Assembly (NCBI GenBank): GCA_030620455.1 | Contig: JAUXEQ010000108.1 | Location: forward strand, 1 to 5,619 | Length of the DNA stretch: 5,619 nucleotides | Origin: a bacterium | GTDB taxonomy: Bacteria > UBP14 > UBA6098 > B30-G16 | Direction of reading: 5' to 3' | Shown here: positions 1-5,619 of the stretch, in pieces | Layout of the letters: the number at the start of each line of letters is the position of its first letter | Position numbering within the stretch: the first letter of the stretch is position 1 | Made by a program: the position numbers and the translations under genes | The notes under the pieces: model-generated | What the model was told of the DNA's origin: nothing | The model's database searches: none | The model's input: only the letters and a program-made list of their open reading frames with translations

Positions 1-1805
1 CCCTCTATCCAAAGTGTATCCAGATTAACTATTCCATCACCAATTGAAATGTGAATTGGACTGAAGCTAAATCCGTTTTCAAAAGAGATATAAATTGGTT
101 GCAAAAGGTATGCATCGACTATCTGGGAAAATACGGTTAATTTGTCAAGTTCTAAAGTTTTTAAATCTATATAATATTGTGCAGATAGTGAAGCGTTTGT
201 TTCATCTGAGAATAAGTTTACTTCATTTAGATTAAAAACATTATCGTTCATTTCTCCAATTATTTGGACTGAATCAATATTAATATCTGAAGCATTAACT
301 TTTTCTGCAGAGCAAGTGAACAAAACATAAGGTTTACCATTTCTAATGTCGCCTGAAGCCAAAAGAAAGACTTTTTCTGCTTTTGTATCCTGGAAACCAA
401 ACATATCGGAGTTAAATGAAAGACTCAATTCCATATTGCCAGGTTTACCCTCTATATCCAACTGACCTATTACATTCCCATTTAATTCGTAATCTAACCC
501 AAGAACTTTAGCAACTTCAGCAGGTTTTCTAAAATCCACATCAGCGGAGATAATAATTGAATCTGGTGAGGTTACACCTATAGCATTAATGAAATTGTCG
601 AGATAATTAATATTACCAGCGAAATTAACTACTTTATTTTTAATCTGAACGTTTACGTCTAATTCAGGATTTTCTATAGAATAGTCGAATACATCTAAAG
701 TAGAATTTCCTGAAACAAGATTCAAGATTATGGTGTTAGCAATTTTTACGTTGTATTTGACATCACCAGTAAAATGAATGCCTTTCATAGAGAATTTATT
801 AAGGTCTATTTGCTTAAGATTTGCAATCTCACCATTGAAGAGTAAAGTGTCCGAAGCAAGATCGAAGTTGAAGTTTACCTTAGAAAATTCCGCATCCCAG
901 ATTATGCCGTTTTTAGCTTCGACTAAACCTTTTTTTGTTTTTCCATTATAGTTGAATCTACCTTCAAGCGATAGTGGGAAACCATAAATATCACCGCTAT
1001 ATATAAATTCACCGTTAAAATCACCATTGCGTTTGCTTAGAAGTGTCAAATTACAGGCACCGATACCCTTTAAAATTGTATGTCCTAAAAGCTCATTGAT
1101 CTCATCAAAATCGACAATACCACCATCGATCTTTATCTGATGGAACGACATCGGAGATAGGTTCAATGAATCAATCTCTATTGAAAAATCGGAAATTGGA
1201 AGTTTTAAGTGACCTGAATAGAATATAAAGTTGCGTTTGAAATTAAAATCGCCTTTTGTAAGTATGGTATATCCGTTTGGGAGTATTGCAGTAAAATTTT
1301 CCAATGAACTGGTTGCTGAAAAAGCTGAAGAAGATATATCTCCAGTAAAGAAAATCTTATCGATTTTCTTGTTATCTAACTGAAGAATTCCATTTAATAT
1401 TTCGAGTTTTTCTACTGAAAGAACAGGTAATTCTATAGGTTTTCTCTTCTTTTTCTCAGCAGGTTCCAGTTGTTTTGTCTTAATATTAATCTTTGGATTC
1501 ACTATTCTTAGATTATTAATCACCGGAGGATTCAACGACTTGTAATCGATTTCCAATGTGTCACTAGTGAGCAAAATTTTCAATTTTTCCGAATTGTAAG
1601 ACGCCACCAAATATTCAAGGTAAATGTAACCGGGAAGTATTTCAGATTTTGAATATGTAAGTTTAATGTCGAGATTAAACAATTTGAAAGCATAACCCAA
1701 AAGCCAAACCTGAACTTTGGCTGATCTCCTGATAGTTACAACTCCTGCGATAAGCAAGATTATCAAAGAGATTATAATAATAATTTTTGGTTTAGATAAT
1801 TTCAT
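1..1805 (-). CDS. TamB/AsmA-like envelope protein, 3' end beyond window
   Basis: The reading frame is open from an ATG at 1805 down to base 1, giving 601 full codons with no stop, so the C-terminal part is missing. Residues 1-5 are short and basic, and residues 6-25 form one hydrophobic helix rich in Ile and Leu, which reads as a signal anchor in the inner membrane. The rest lacks membrane segments and looks like a long run of alternating beta strands. Short units recur, such as FTGDI, FNGEF, FNGEI, FTGDV, FAGNI and LNGNV, as in the repeating beta-taco folds of AsmA/TamB proteins. A charged lysine-rich linker (about 111-127) is followed by LPVLSVEKLEILNGILQL, an AsmA-type unit. The family bridges the periplasm for phospholipid transport or outer-membrane protein assembly. 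The diagnostic TamB C-terminal domain (DUF490) would lie outside, so TamB versus another AsmA-like member is undecided. No clear ribosome binding site precedes the ATG. The gene sits 125 bases after the DUF72 gene and may be a separate unit or the operon's end. Confidence 0.72.
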   Translation of the reverse strand, partial: MKLSKPKIIIIISLIILLIAGVVTIRRSAKVQVWLLGYAFKLFNLDIKLTYSKSEILPGYIYLEYLVASYNSEKLKILLTSDTLEIDYKSLNPPVINNLRIVNPKINIKTKQLEPAEKKKRKPIELPVLSVEKLEILNGILQLDNKKIDKIFFTGDISSSAFSATSSLENFTAILPNGYTILTKGDFNFKRNFIFYSGHLKLPISDFSIEIDSLNLSPMSFHQIKIDGGIVDFDEINELLGHTILKGIGACNLTLLSKRNGDFNGEFIYSGDIYGFPLSLEGRFNYNGKTKKGLVEAKNGIIWDAEFSKVNFNFDLASDTLLFNGEIANLKQIDLNKFSMKGIHFTGDVKYNVKIANTIILNLVSGNSTLDVFDYSIENPELDVNVQIKNKVVNFAGNINYLDNFINAIGVTSPDSIIISADVDFRKPAEVAKVLGLDYELNGNVIGQLDIEGKPGNMELSLSFNSDMFGFQDTKAEKVFLLASGDIRNGKPYVLFTCSAEKVNASDINIDSVQIIGEMNDNVFNLNEVNLFSDETNASLSAQYYIDLKTLELDKLTVFSQIVDAYLLQPIYISFENGFSFSPIHISIGDGIVNLDTLWIE

Positions 1806-1930
1806 TACATGTAAGATATAATAATTTTTAATTTCCCGCAACGACGGAGTGTGTTAAGGTTTGTTTAAATGGAGTAGTGCAATTTTTCAAGGAAGTTAAA
1901 AAAGAAACCTAATGTGCGAAAAATATTTAT

Positions 1931-2728
1931 CTAAAAAAGCTCCTGCTGAGGAAATGTGGCTCCAAACAACTTAGATAATTTTATAGCATTCATAGCGGCT
2001 TGTCCATTATGGCAATTATTAAAAAATACATAGACATCCCTCGATCGACTGGAAAGAAGTTTTACAAGATCAAAAATTTCAAGCATCTCTTCATTAGAGT
2101 AACTGTAGTCATAGCGATTACCCTTTCCATACCAGGATTTATTATTTCTTCCATGAAGTCTCAGATAAGATTTATCGGTTGTAATTATCGGTTCATTCGT
2201 CATTAGTTTCCCAAGTCGAGGAGAATCTGGTATTACCCAAGAAATTCTATTATCCTTCATGAATTTCAGGTTGTTTTGATTTTTCCATAATATGTTTCTG
2301 AATTCCATAAATAACGGACCTGATAAAAATTCAGCAATCGATGCCATTTTTTCAAAATTTGTTCGATTTGGATAAAACGATTCGGGGAACTGTATTAAAT
2401 ATCCTTTAAGTGTTCCCTTTTTAATTGCTGGTGATATTGAATTTTGGAATTTTTGCGAAATTGTTCTAATGTCCTCATTGCTTGTTTCTCTATGCGTCAG
2501 TTCCTGTGGCGTTTTTATTATAAGTTGAAAATTTCCTGGAACTTGATTTATGAGTTTCTCGATGACCTCCTGTTTGGGAATTGCGTAAAATGTAGTGTTA
2601 AGCTCAAGTGCTTGGAAGTGCATTGCATAATATTTCAACCAAATATCTCTTTTCAAGCCTTTGGGGTAGAAAGTTCCATACCAGTCCGGGAAATAGTAAC
2701 CTGAAGTTCCAATAATTATATTACTCAT
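1931..2728 (-). CDS. DUF72 / YecE-family TIM-barrel protein
   Basis: This encodes 265 residues, close to the roughly 240-280 usual for the DUF72 (YecE-like) family, whose biochemical role is not established. Family signatures are clear and in order: GTSGYYFPDWYGTFYP (residues 7-22), ELNTTFY (42-48), FQLIIKTPQELTH (67-79), MEFRNILW (141-148), YLRLHGRN (188-195) and YVFFNNCHNGQAAMNA (233-248). They map to the strands and pocket loops of a TIM-barrel fold. There is no signal peptide or membrane segment, so the protein is probably cytoplasmic. I chose the ATG at 2728. A TTG at 2737 would add three residues, but the ATG leaves the GTSG motif at the usual distance from the N-terminus and has a GAGG ten bases upstream. 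One base separates this ATG from the stop of the glycosyltransferase gene, so the two are probably translationally coupled. It is the last gene of the ffh-led cluster. Confidence 0.93.
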   Translation of the reverse strand: MSNIIIGTSGYYFPDWYGTFYPKGLKRDIWLKYYAMHFQALELNTTFYAIPKQEVIEKLINQVPGNFQLIIKTPQELTHRETSNEDIRTISQKFQNSISPAIKKGTLKGYLIQFPESFYPNRTNFEKMASIAEFLSGPLFMEFRNILWKNQNNLKFMKDNRISWVIPDSPRLGKLMTNEPIITTDKSYLRLHGRNNKSWYGKGNRYDYSYSNEEMLEIFDLVKLLSSRSRDVYVFFNNCHNGQAAMNAIKLSKLFGATFPQQELF

Positions 2729-2729
2729 A

Positions 2730-3977
2730 TTAAACAAGCCTCGAAAGGAAATTAGATAGTCTTTTTACAACGATCATAGCCTCAAAGGATTCTCTTTGCT
2801 TACCGATAGGCATTAATTTATCGTTTTGCCATTGCCGGAAAGCTTTTGTAATCATACCGGATGCAATTTCCGGTTCCTTTATCGAAGCCCAGAATCCCAG
2901 TTGATTTGACTCGATAAGTCTAAGTAGTGCACAATTTTTGGGTCCTATTGCTAAAATTGGGCGTTCTGCACCGATGTAATCGAAAACCTTGCCGGGAACT
3001 ATCTGCTCACCGCCTTTGCCGTTTGGAACGGATACAAAAACAAGATTTAGTTCTGATTTACATTGTTCTTGCAATGCGGATTCAAATGGAACTTGTTTTT
3101 CAACTCGAGCAAATGAAATTTCATTAAATATTTTTTCTGCTTTTTTGGACATATTTCCCTGAAGAATCAATTCCGTTTTCGATAATACATCATCTGGTAA
3201 AGCATGGAAAATAATCTTTAAAAGGTTTGGGGAGTTATACCTGTTAAAACTACCTGAATGAAGGATAGTGAATTTCTCGTTTTTAGAGTATGGTTTAAGG
3301 TTTTTAAAATCGTCTGGGTCGAATGGAGTAGGAATTGTTTCCACTGGAGAATCGGAGTAGTTTTCTATTGTAGCTGTAAAAGATTCATCGGGAACAATGA
3401 ATCCATCGAAATATTTCATCCAAATTTGGAACTTTCTTTGAGCATAGTAGTTTTGGGCTATATTTGCCACACGTCTCATAAATGAACCGTATGGCTTAAA
3501 TACCCAAAAAAGGTCACGGATATCAAGAATAACCTTAATTTTTTCATCAATTTTTTTTATAGATTCAGCAAGTTCCGCGGTACTAAATGGAGGAATTGTA
3601 ATTATTGCTATATCCGGTTTATGCTTTTTAATCAGCCTGTCCATATCCAATTTAACTTCTCTTGTCCAGATATGCATCGGGTCAAGTCCATGTATCGGGC
3701 GTATAGCGAGATTAAGATTGGCAAGATTTTTTTCACCGTTATAGAAGCTTGCAATTCGTCGTAAGGAATACGTTACTTTCTTTACATCCTTAACTTTTTC
3801 TAAGAGCGAATTATCTATTACTCGCCAGGATTTAAAATCGCCAGAAGCAACAACAGTTATATCCCAACCGTATTTCTTAAGATACTTAACGAACCTTATA
3901 GTTCTTTGGCAAGATATTCCACCTGCCGGTGGAAAAAAATATGAGAAATAAAGAATTTTGCTAAGTTTGGAATTCAT
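2730..3977 (-). CDS. GT-B fold glycosyltransferase (GT4-like)
   Basis: This encodes 415 residues, typical for family GT4-like enzymes that transfer a sugar from an activated donor to a surface polysaccharide, lipid or protein acceptor. The N-terminal half has the acceptor-side signature YFSYFFPPAGGISCQRTIRF (residues 10-29), then KYLKKYGWDITVVA (31-44). It is followed by PDIAIITIPPFS (121-132), LDIRDLFW (151-158) and DGFIVPDE (191-198). The second Rossmann half begins near FTILHSGSFNR (236-246) and carries the donor-side motif GGEQIVPGKVFDYIGAERP (322-340). In many GT4 enzymes a Glu pair spaced by seven residues sits here; this protein has Glu324 but Asp333 in the later position. There is no signal peptide or strong transmembrane helix, so a cytoplasmic or membrane-peripheral enzyme is likely. 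Donor and acceptor cannot be read from sequence. The ATG follows the upstream stop with no gap. No other polysaccharide genes are visible nearby. Confidence 0.88.
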   Translation of the reverse strand: MNSKLSKILYFSYFFPPAGGISCQRTIRFVKYLKKYGWDITVVASGDFKSWRVIDNSLLEKVKDVKKVTYSLRRIASFYNGEKNLANLNLAIRPIHGLDPMHIWTREVKLDMDRLIKKHKPDIAIITIPPFSTAELAESIKKIDEKIKVILDIRDLFWVFKPYGSFMRRVANIAQNYYAQRKFQIWMKYFDGFIVPDESFTATIENYSDSPVETIPTPFDPDDFKNLKPYSKNEKFTILHSGSFNRYNSPNLLKIIFHALPDDVLSKTELILQGNMSKKAEKIFNEISFARVEKQVPFESALQEQCKSELNLVFVSVPNGKGGEQIVPGKVFDYIGAERPILAIGPKNCALLRLIESNQLGFWASIKEPEIASGMITKAFRQWQNDKLMPIGKQRESFEAMIVVKRLSNFLSRLV

Positions 3978-4166
3978 TTATGAGATCTTCTTGATAACAA
4001 TATTTCCATCAATAAGTTGCACAGAAGTCACATTATCCTCAACAAGGTCGCCTGAAATTACCGTAGGATTTTTTCTGGAAATTGCAAAGTCTATTGCATT
4101 AACTATTTGTTGTTGTGATGCTTCCGTAATTTTATTTAAGTCGATTCGAGGCATAGATTTCACCAT
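3978..4166 (-). CDS. small conserved-looking hypothetical protein, 62 residues
   Basis: I do not recognise this protein. It reads as an amphipathic helix (about residues 8-31, with EASQQQIVNAIDFAI) followed by beta-type segments (PTVISGDL, NVTSVQLID, NIVIKKI). It has no Cys, no His, no signal peptide and no membrane segment, so it is probably a small soluble alpha/beta protein. That it is real is supported by packing: its ATG overlaps the ffh stop by one base (TAATG), and its TAA directly abuts the ATG of the glycosyltransferase (TAAATG). Without it there would be a gap of nearly 190 bases in an otherwise gapless cluster. A second in-frame ATG at 4154 (residue 5) has GGTGA five bases upstream and would give 58 residues; it may be the better start. 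An overlapping plus-strand open frame here looks like a shadow. Confidence 0.68.
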   Translation of the reverse strand: MVKSMPRIDLNKITEASQQQIVNAIDFAISRKNPTVISGDLVEDNVTSVQLIDGNIVIKKIS

Positions 4167-5488
4167 TAGAATTTAAATCCCAAAGGGAGACCCGGGATTT
4201 TTTTTCCACTTCTCATTCGTTTAAACATTTCGCGCATTTTAAAAAATTCTTTAAGCAATCTGTTAACTTGATTAACAGATGTCCCGCTTCCTCGAGCTAT
4301 TCGTTTTCTCCTGCTGCCCTTTATTATATCTGGATTTTCACGTTCTTGAATTGTCATCGAGTTAATGATAGCTTCTATATATACAAGTTCCTTCTCCTCT
4401 ACATCTAATCCCATTTTAGAGCCGCCAGGAATCATTTTTACAAGATCCTCGAATGACCCCATCTTTTTTAATTGCTTAAGTTGATTAAGAAAGTCTGAAA
4501 AGGTAAATTCGGCACGCATGAATTTCTTTTTCATTTTTTCGGCTTCCTTCTTGTCAAAAGCTTTTTGAGCTTTTTCAACAAGAGTAACTACATCTCCCAA
4601 ACCCAAAATTCGAGAAGCCATGCGATCAGGATAAAAAGGCTCGAGTGCATCAGGTTTTTCGCCAGTTCCAACAAACAGAATTGGCTTACCCACAACAGCT
4701 CTTAAAGACAATGCAGCGCCACCCTTAGCGTCACCATCGAGTTTGGTTAATACAAACCCATCGATACCAACACGTCTCGCAAATTCATATCCAACGTCAA
4801 CAGCTGTTTGACCTGTCATTGCATCAACAACTAAGAAAACAGCATCAGGTTTCAATTTAAACTGTAGTTGCTCTAACTCCCTCATCATTTGGTCATCGAT
4901 TTGAAGTCTTCCTGCAGTATCAAGGATTAATACATCCCATCCATTTGTTTTGGCTTCTTTAATAGCTCGCTGCGCAGTGCCTAACGGCTGTTCCATGAAG
5001 GAAGGTAATACTGAAGCAACGCCAATTTGTTTAGCAAGTGTTTGTATTTGTTGCGCTGCAGCAGGTCTATAAATATCGAGGGCAACCAATGTAGGATTCC
5101 AGTCATGATTTCTAAGCCATACTGCTAATTTAGCTGCGTGAGTTGTTTTACCAGAGCCTTGAAGTCCTACAAGCATTATCACTGTGGGATTAGAGCGTGG
5201 TAAAGAAATTTTTGGGGGTGCTTTGCCACCCAAAAGATCGATGAGTTTATCATGAACAATCTTAACAACCTGTTGACCGGGAGTAATGGAGGAGAGAACT
5301 TTATCTCCGACAGCTTCATCTTCAACATTTTGAATAAACTGCTTAACTATCTTATAATTAACATCTGCTTCAAGAAGAGCCATTCTTACTTCTTGAAGTC
5401 CATCCTTAATATTTTTTGTAGTAAGTTTTCCTCTGCTAGTTAAACTCCTAAATGCGTTGTTTAACCTGTTAGTTAATTGCTCGAACAT
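4166..5488 (-). CDS. ffh: signal recognition particle GTPase Ffh (SRP54)
   Basis: Ffh binds 4.5S/SRP RNA and signal sequences emerging from the ribosome, then docks with FtsY to hand membrane proteins to SecYEG. The 440 residues match the family length and all three domains are present. The N domain (about 1-95) has ALLEADVN (37-44). The G domain (about 96-300) has P-loop GLQGSGKTT (108-116), DIYRPAA (138-144), DTAGR (190-194), TKLD (248-251) and GTGEKPD (274-280). The M domain (about 303-435) has the finger-loop region KKMGSFEDLVKMIPGG and the SRP-RNA-binding SRRKRIARGSGTSVNQVNRLLK element near 392-413. The ending IPGLPLGFKF is a short tail. The start at 5488 gives the expected N terminus (MFEQLTNRLN); only a weak purine-rich stretch precedes it. 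It is the first gene of a four-gene minus-strand cluster. The rpsP-rimM-trmD genes often found beside ffh are not here. Minor departures are His117 and Thr227 at positions usually Thr and Asp/Glu. Confidence 0.98.
   Translation of the reverse strand: MFEQLTNRLNNAFRSLTSRGKLTTKNIKDGLQEVRMALLEADVNYKIVKQFIQNVEDEAVGDKVLSSITPGQQVVKIVHDKLIDLLGGKAPPKISLPRSNPTVIMLVGLQGSGKTTHAAKLAVWLRNHDWNPTLVALDIYRPAAAQQIQTLAKQIGVASVLPSFMEQPLGTAQRAIKEAKTNGWDVLILDTAGRLQIDDQMMRELEQLQFKLKPDAVFLVVDAMTGQTAVDVGYEFARRVGIDGFVLTKLDGDAKGGAALSLRAVVGKPILFVGTGEKPDALEPFYPDRMASRILGLGDVVTLVEKAQKAFDKKEAEKMKKKFMRAEFTFSDFLNQLKQLKKMGSFEDLVKMIPGGSKMGLDVEEKELVYIEAIINSMTIQERENPDIIKGSRRKRIARGSGTSVNQVNRLLKEFFKMREMFKRMRSGKKIPGLPLGFKF
4175..4205 (+). 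terminator. terminator-like hairpin on plus strand, antisense to ffh 3' end
   Basis: A perfect 7-base inverted repeat, AAATCCC (4175-4181) and GGGATTT (4194-4200), encloses a 12-base loop. On the plus strand it is followed directly by further Ts, giving eight consecutive Ts from 4198 to 4205, the form of a factor-independent terminator. No plus-strand gene lies upstream to use it, so it could only stop antisense transcription. Read on the minus strand, the same stem forms in the last codons of ffh and ends nine bases before the start of the 62-codon gene, where it might affect translation coupling. The stem is short and AT-capped and the region is coding, so chance is a real possibility. Confidence 0.25.
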
Positions 5489-5516
5489 TATGCTTTATGT
5501 CTTTCAGATAAAAATC

Positions 5517-5545
5517 TTGACAATATCTTTAAACAATTTTAATTA
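5517..5545 (+). promoter_or_regulatory. candidate promoter of the tRNA gene
   Basis: TTGACA at 5517-5522 is a perfect match to the sigma70 -35 consensus. Seventeen bases later, TAATTA (5540-5545) lies where a -10 element is expected, but it keeps only the leading TA of TATAAT. Transcription would start near 5552, leaving a leader of about nine bases before the tRNA, which is normal for a stable RNA promoter. The spacing also roughly suits the TTG / TAnnTTTG promoters of Bacteroidota, with a poor downstream half. The position supports the call; the weak -10 limits it. Confidence 0.45.
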
Positions 5546-5560
5546 CTGGATGCTTTTCAT

Positions 5561-5619
5561 GGCGGCGTAGCTCAGTTGGTTAGAGCAGCGGAATCATAAT
5601 CCGCGTGTCCGGGGTTCAA
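5561..5619 (+). tRNA. tRNA with CAT anticodon, probably elongator tRNA-Met, 3' end cut by window
   Basis: The first 59 bases of a tRNA fold cleanly. The acceptor strand is GGCGGCG (5561-5567). The D arm is GCTC/GAGC (5570-5573 with 5583-5586) around AGTTGGTTA. The anticodon stem is GCGGA/TCCGC (5588-5592 with 5600-5604) with loop ATCATAA. The variable loop has five bases, and the T stem CGGGG (5610-5614) leads into TTCAA at the edge. The anticodon is CAT (5595-5597). The initiator is unlikely, because the anticodon stem lacks the three consecutive G:C pairs next to the loop. It could be elongator tRNA-Met or the tRNA-Ile whose C34 is changed to lysidine; the GGCGGCG acceptor strand favours Met. 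The missing 3' part, roughly 17-18 bases, lies outside the window. It is divergent from ffh. Confidence 0.93.

Noticed and set aside
1862..1890. Minus-strand TTGAAA, 17-base spacer, TAAACA as a promoter of the TamB-like gene
   Set aside because: Only three of six -10 positions match in an AT-rich gap, which is expected by chance. The gene could equally be transcribed from the ffh promoter.
1806..1930. Gap after the DUF72 gene checked for a terminator, small RNA or small gene
   Set aside because: T runs are present, but I see no GC-rich stem in front of them and no convincing open frame; nothing can be supported.
2000..2206. Plus-strand open frames at 2000-2206, 2444-2704, 2927-3127, 3258-3485, 3958-4176 and 5252-5443
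   Set aside because: All lie antisense to well-supported genes, have unlikely protein composition, and show no ribosome binding site or recognisable domain.
2735..2737. TTG as start of the DUF72 gene, giving three extra residues
   Set aside because: It lies inside the end of the glycosyltransferase gene, with GAGG only two bases away. The ATG at 2728 has better spacing and fits the family N-terminus.
3917..3934. Perfect 7-base inverted repeat TTCCACC/GGTGGAA with a 4-base loop and flanking A/T run
   Set aside because: It encodes the FPPAGG motif at the N-terminus of the glycosyltransferase; Pro-Pro and Gly-Gly codons produce such pairing by themselves. The poly-T lies on the wrong side for a terminator on the coding strand, and on the plus strand the stem is followed by As.

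Overview
The window looks like ordinary chromosomal sequence from an AT-rich bacterium with an outer membrane. Three things point that way: a large TamB/AsmA-type envelope protein, weak Shine-Dalgarno sequences in front of most genes, and tightly abutting genes. A Bacteroidota/Chlorobiota/Ignavibacteria-type source is my best guess from gene style and the look of the tRNA; this is an inference and no gene here proves it. I see no phage, transposon, CRISPR or rRNA sequence.

Layout: all protein genes lie on the minus strand, so they read from right to left. At the right edge a tRNA with anticodon CAT begins on the plus strand and is cut by the window end. It diverges from ffh (signal recognition particle GTPase) across a 72-base gap. 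After ffh come a 62-codon gene of unknown function, a GT-B type glycosyltransferase and a DUF72/YecE-family protein. The junctions are TAATG (1-base overlap), TAAATG (no gap) and TAATATG (one base between), so these four genes almost certainly form one transcript with coupled translation. After a 125-base gap, the 5' two-thirds or so of a large TamB/AsmA-like gene runs off the left edge. It has no visible stop inside the window.

How the genes relate: Ffh delivers nascent membrane proteins to the translocon. The glycosyltransferase probably builds a surface or envelope glycan. The TamB-like protein probably works between inner and outer membrane in lipid transport or outer-membrane protein assembly. 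The shared theme is the cell envelope, but only the physical linkage of the first four genes is directly visible; a joint pathway is not shown. I found no strong candidate for a new biological system. The least explained element is the 62-codon gene locked between ffh and the glycosyltransferase.
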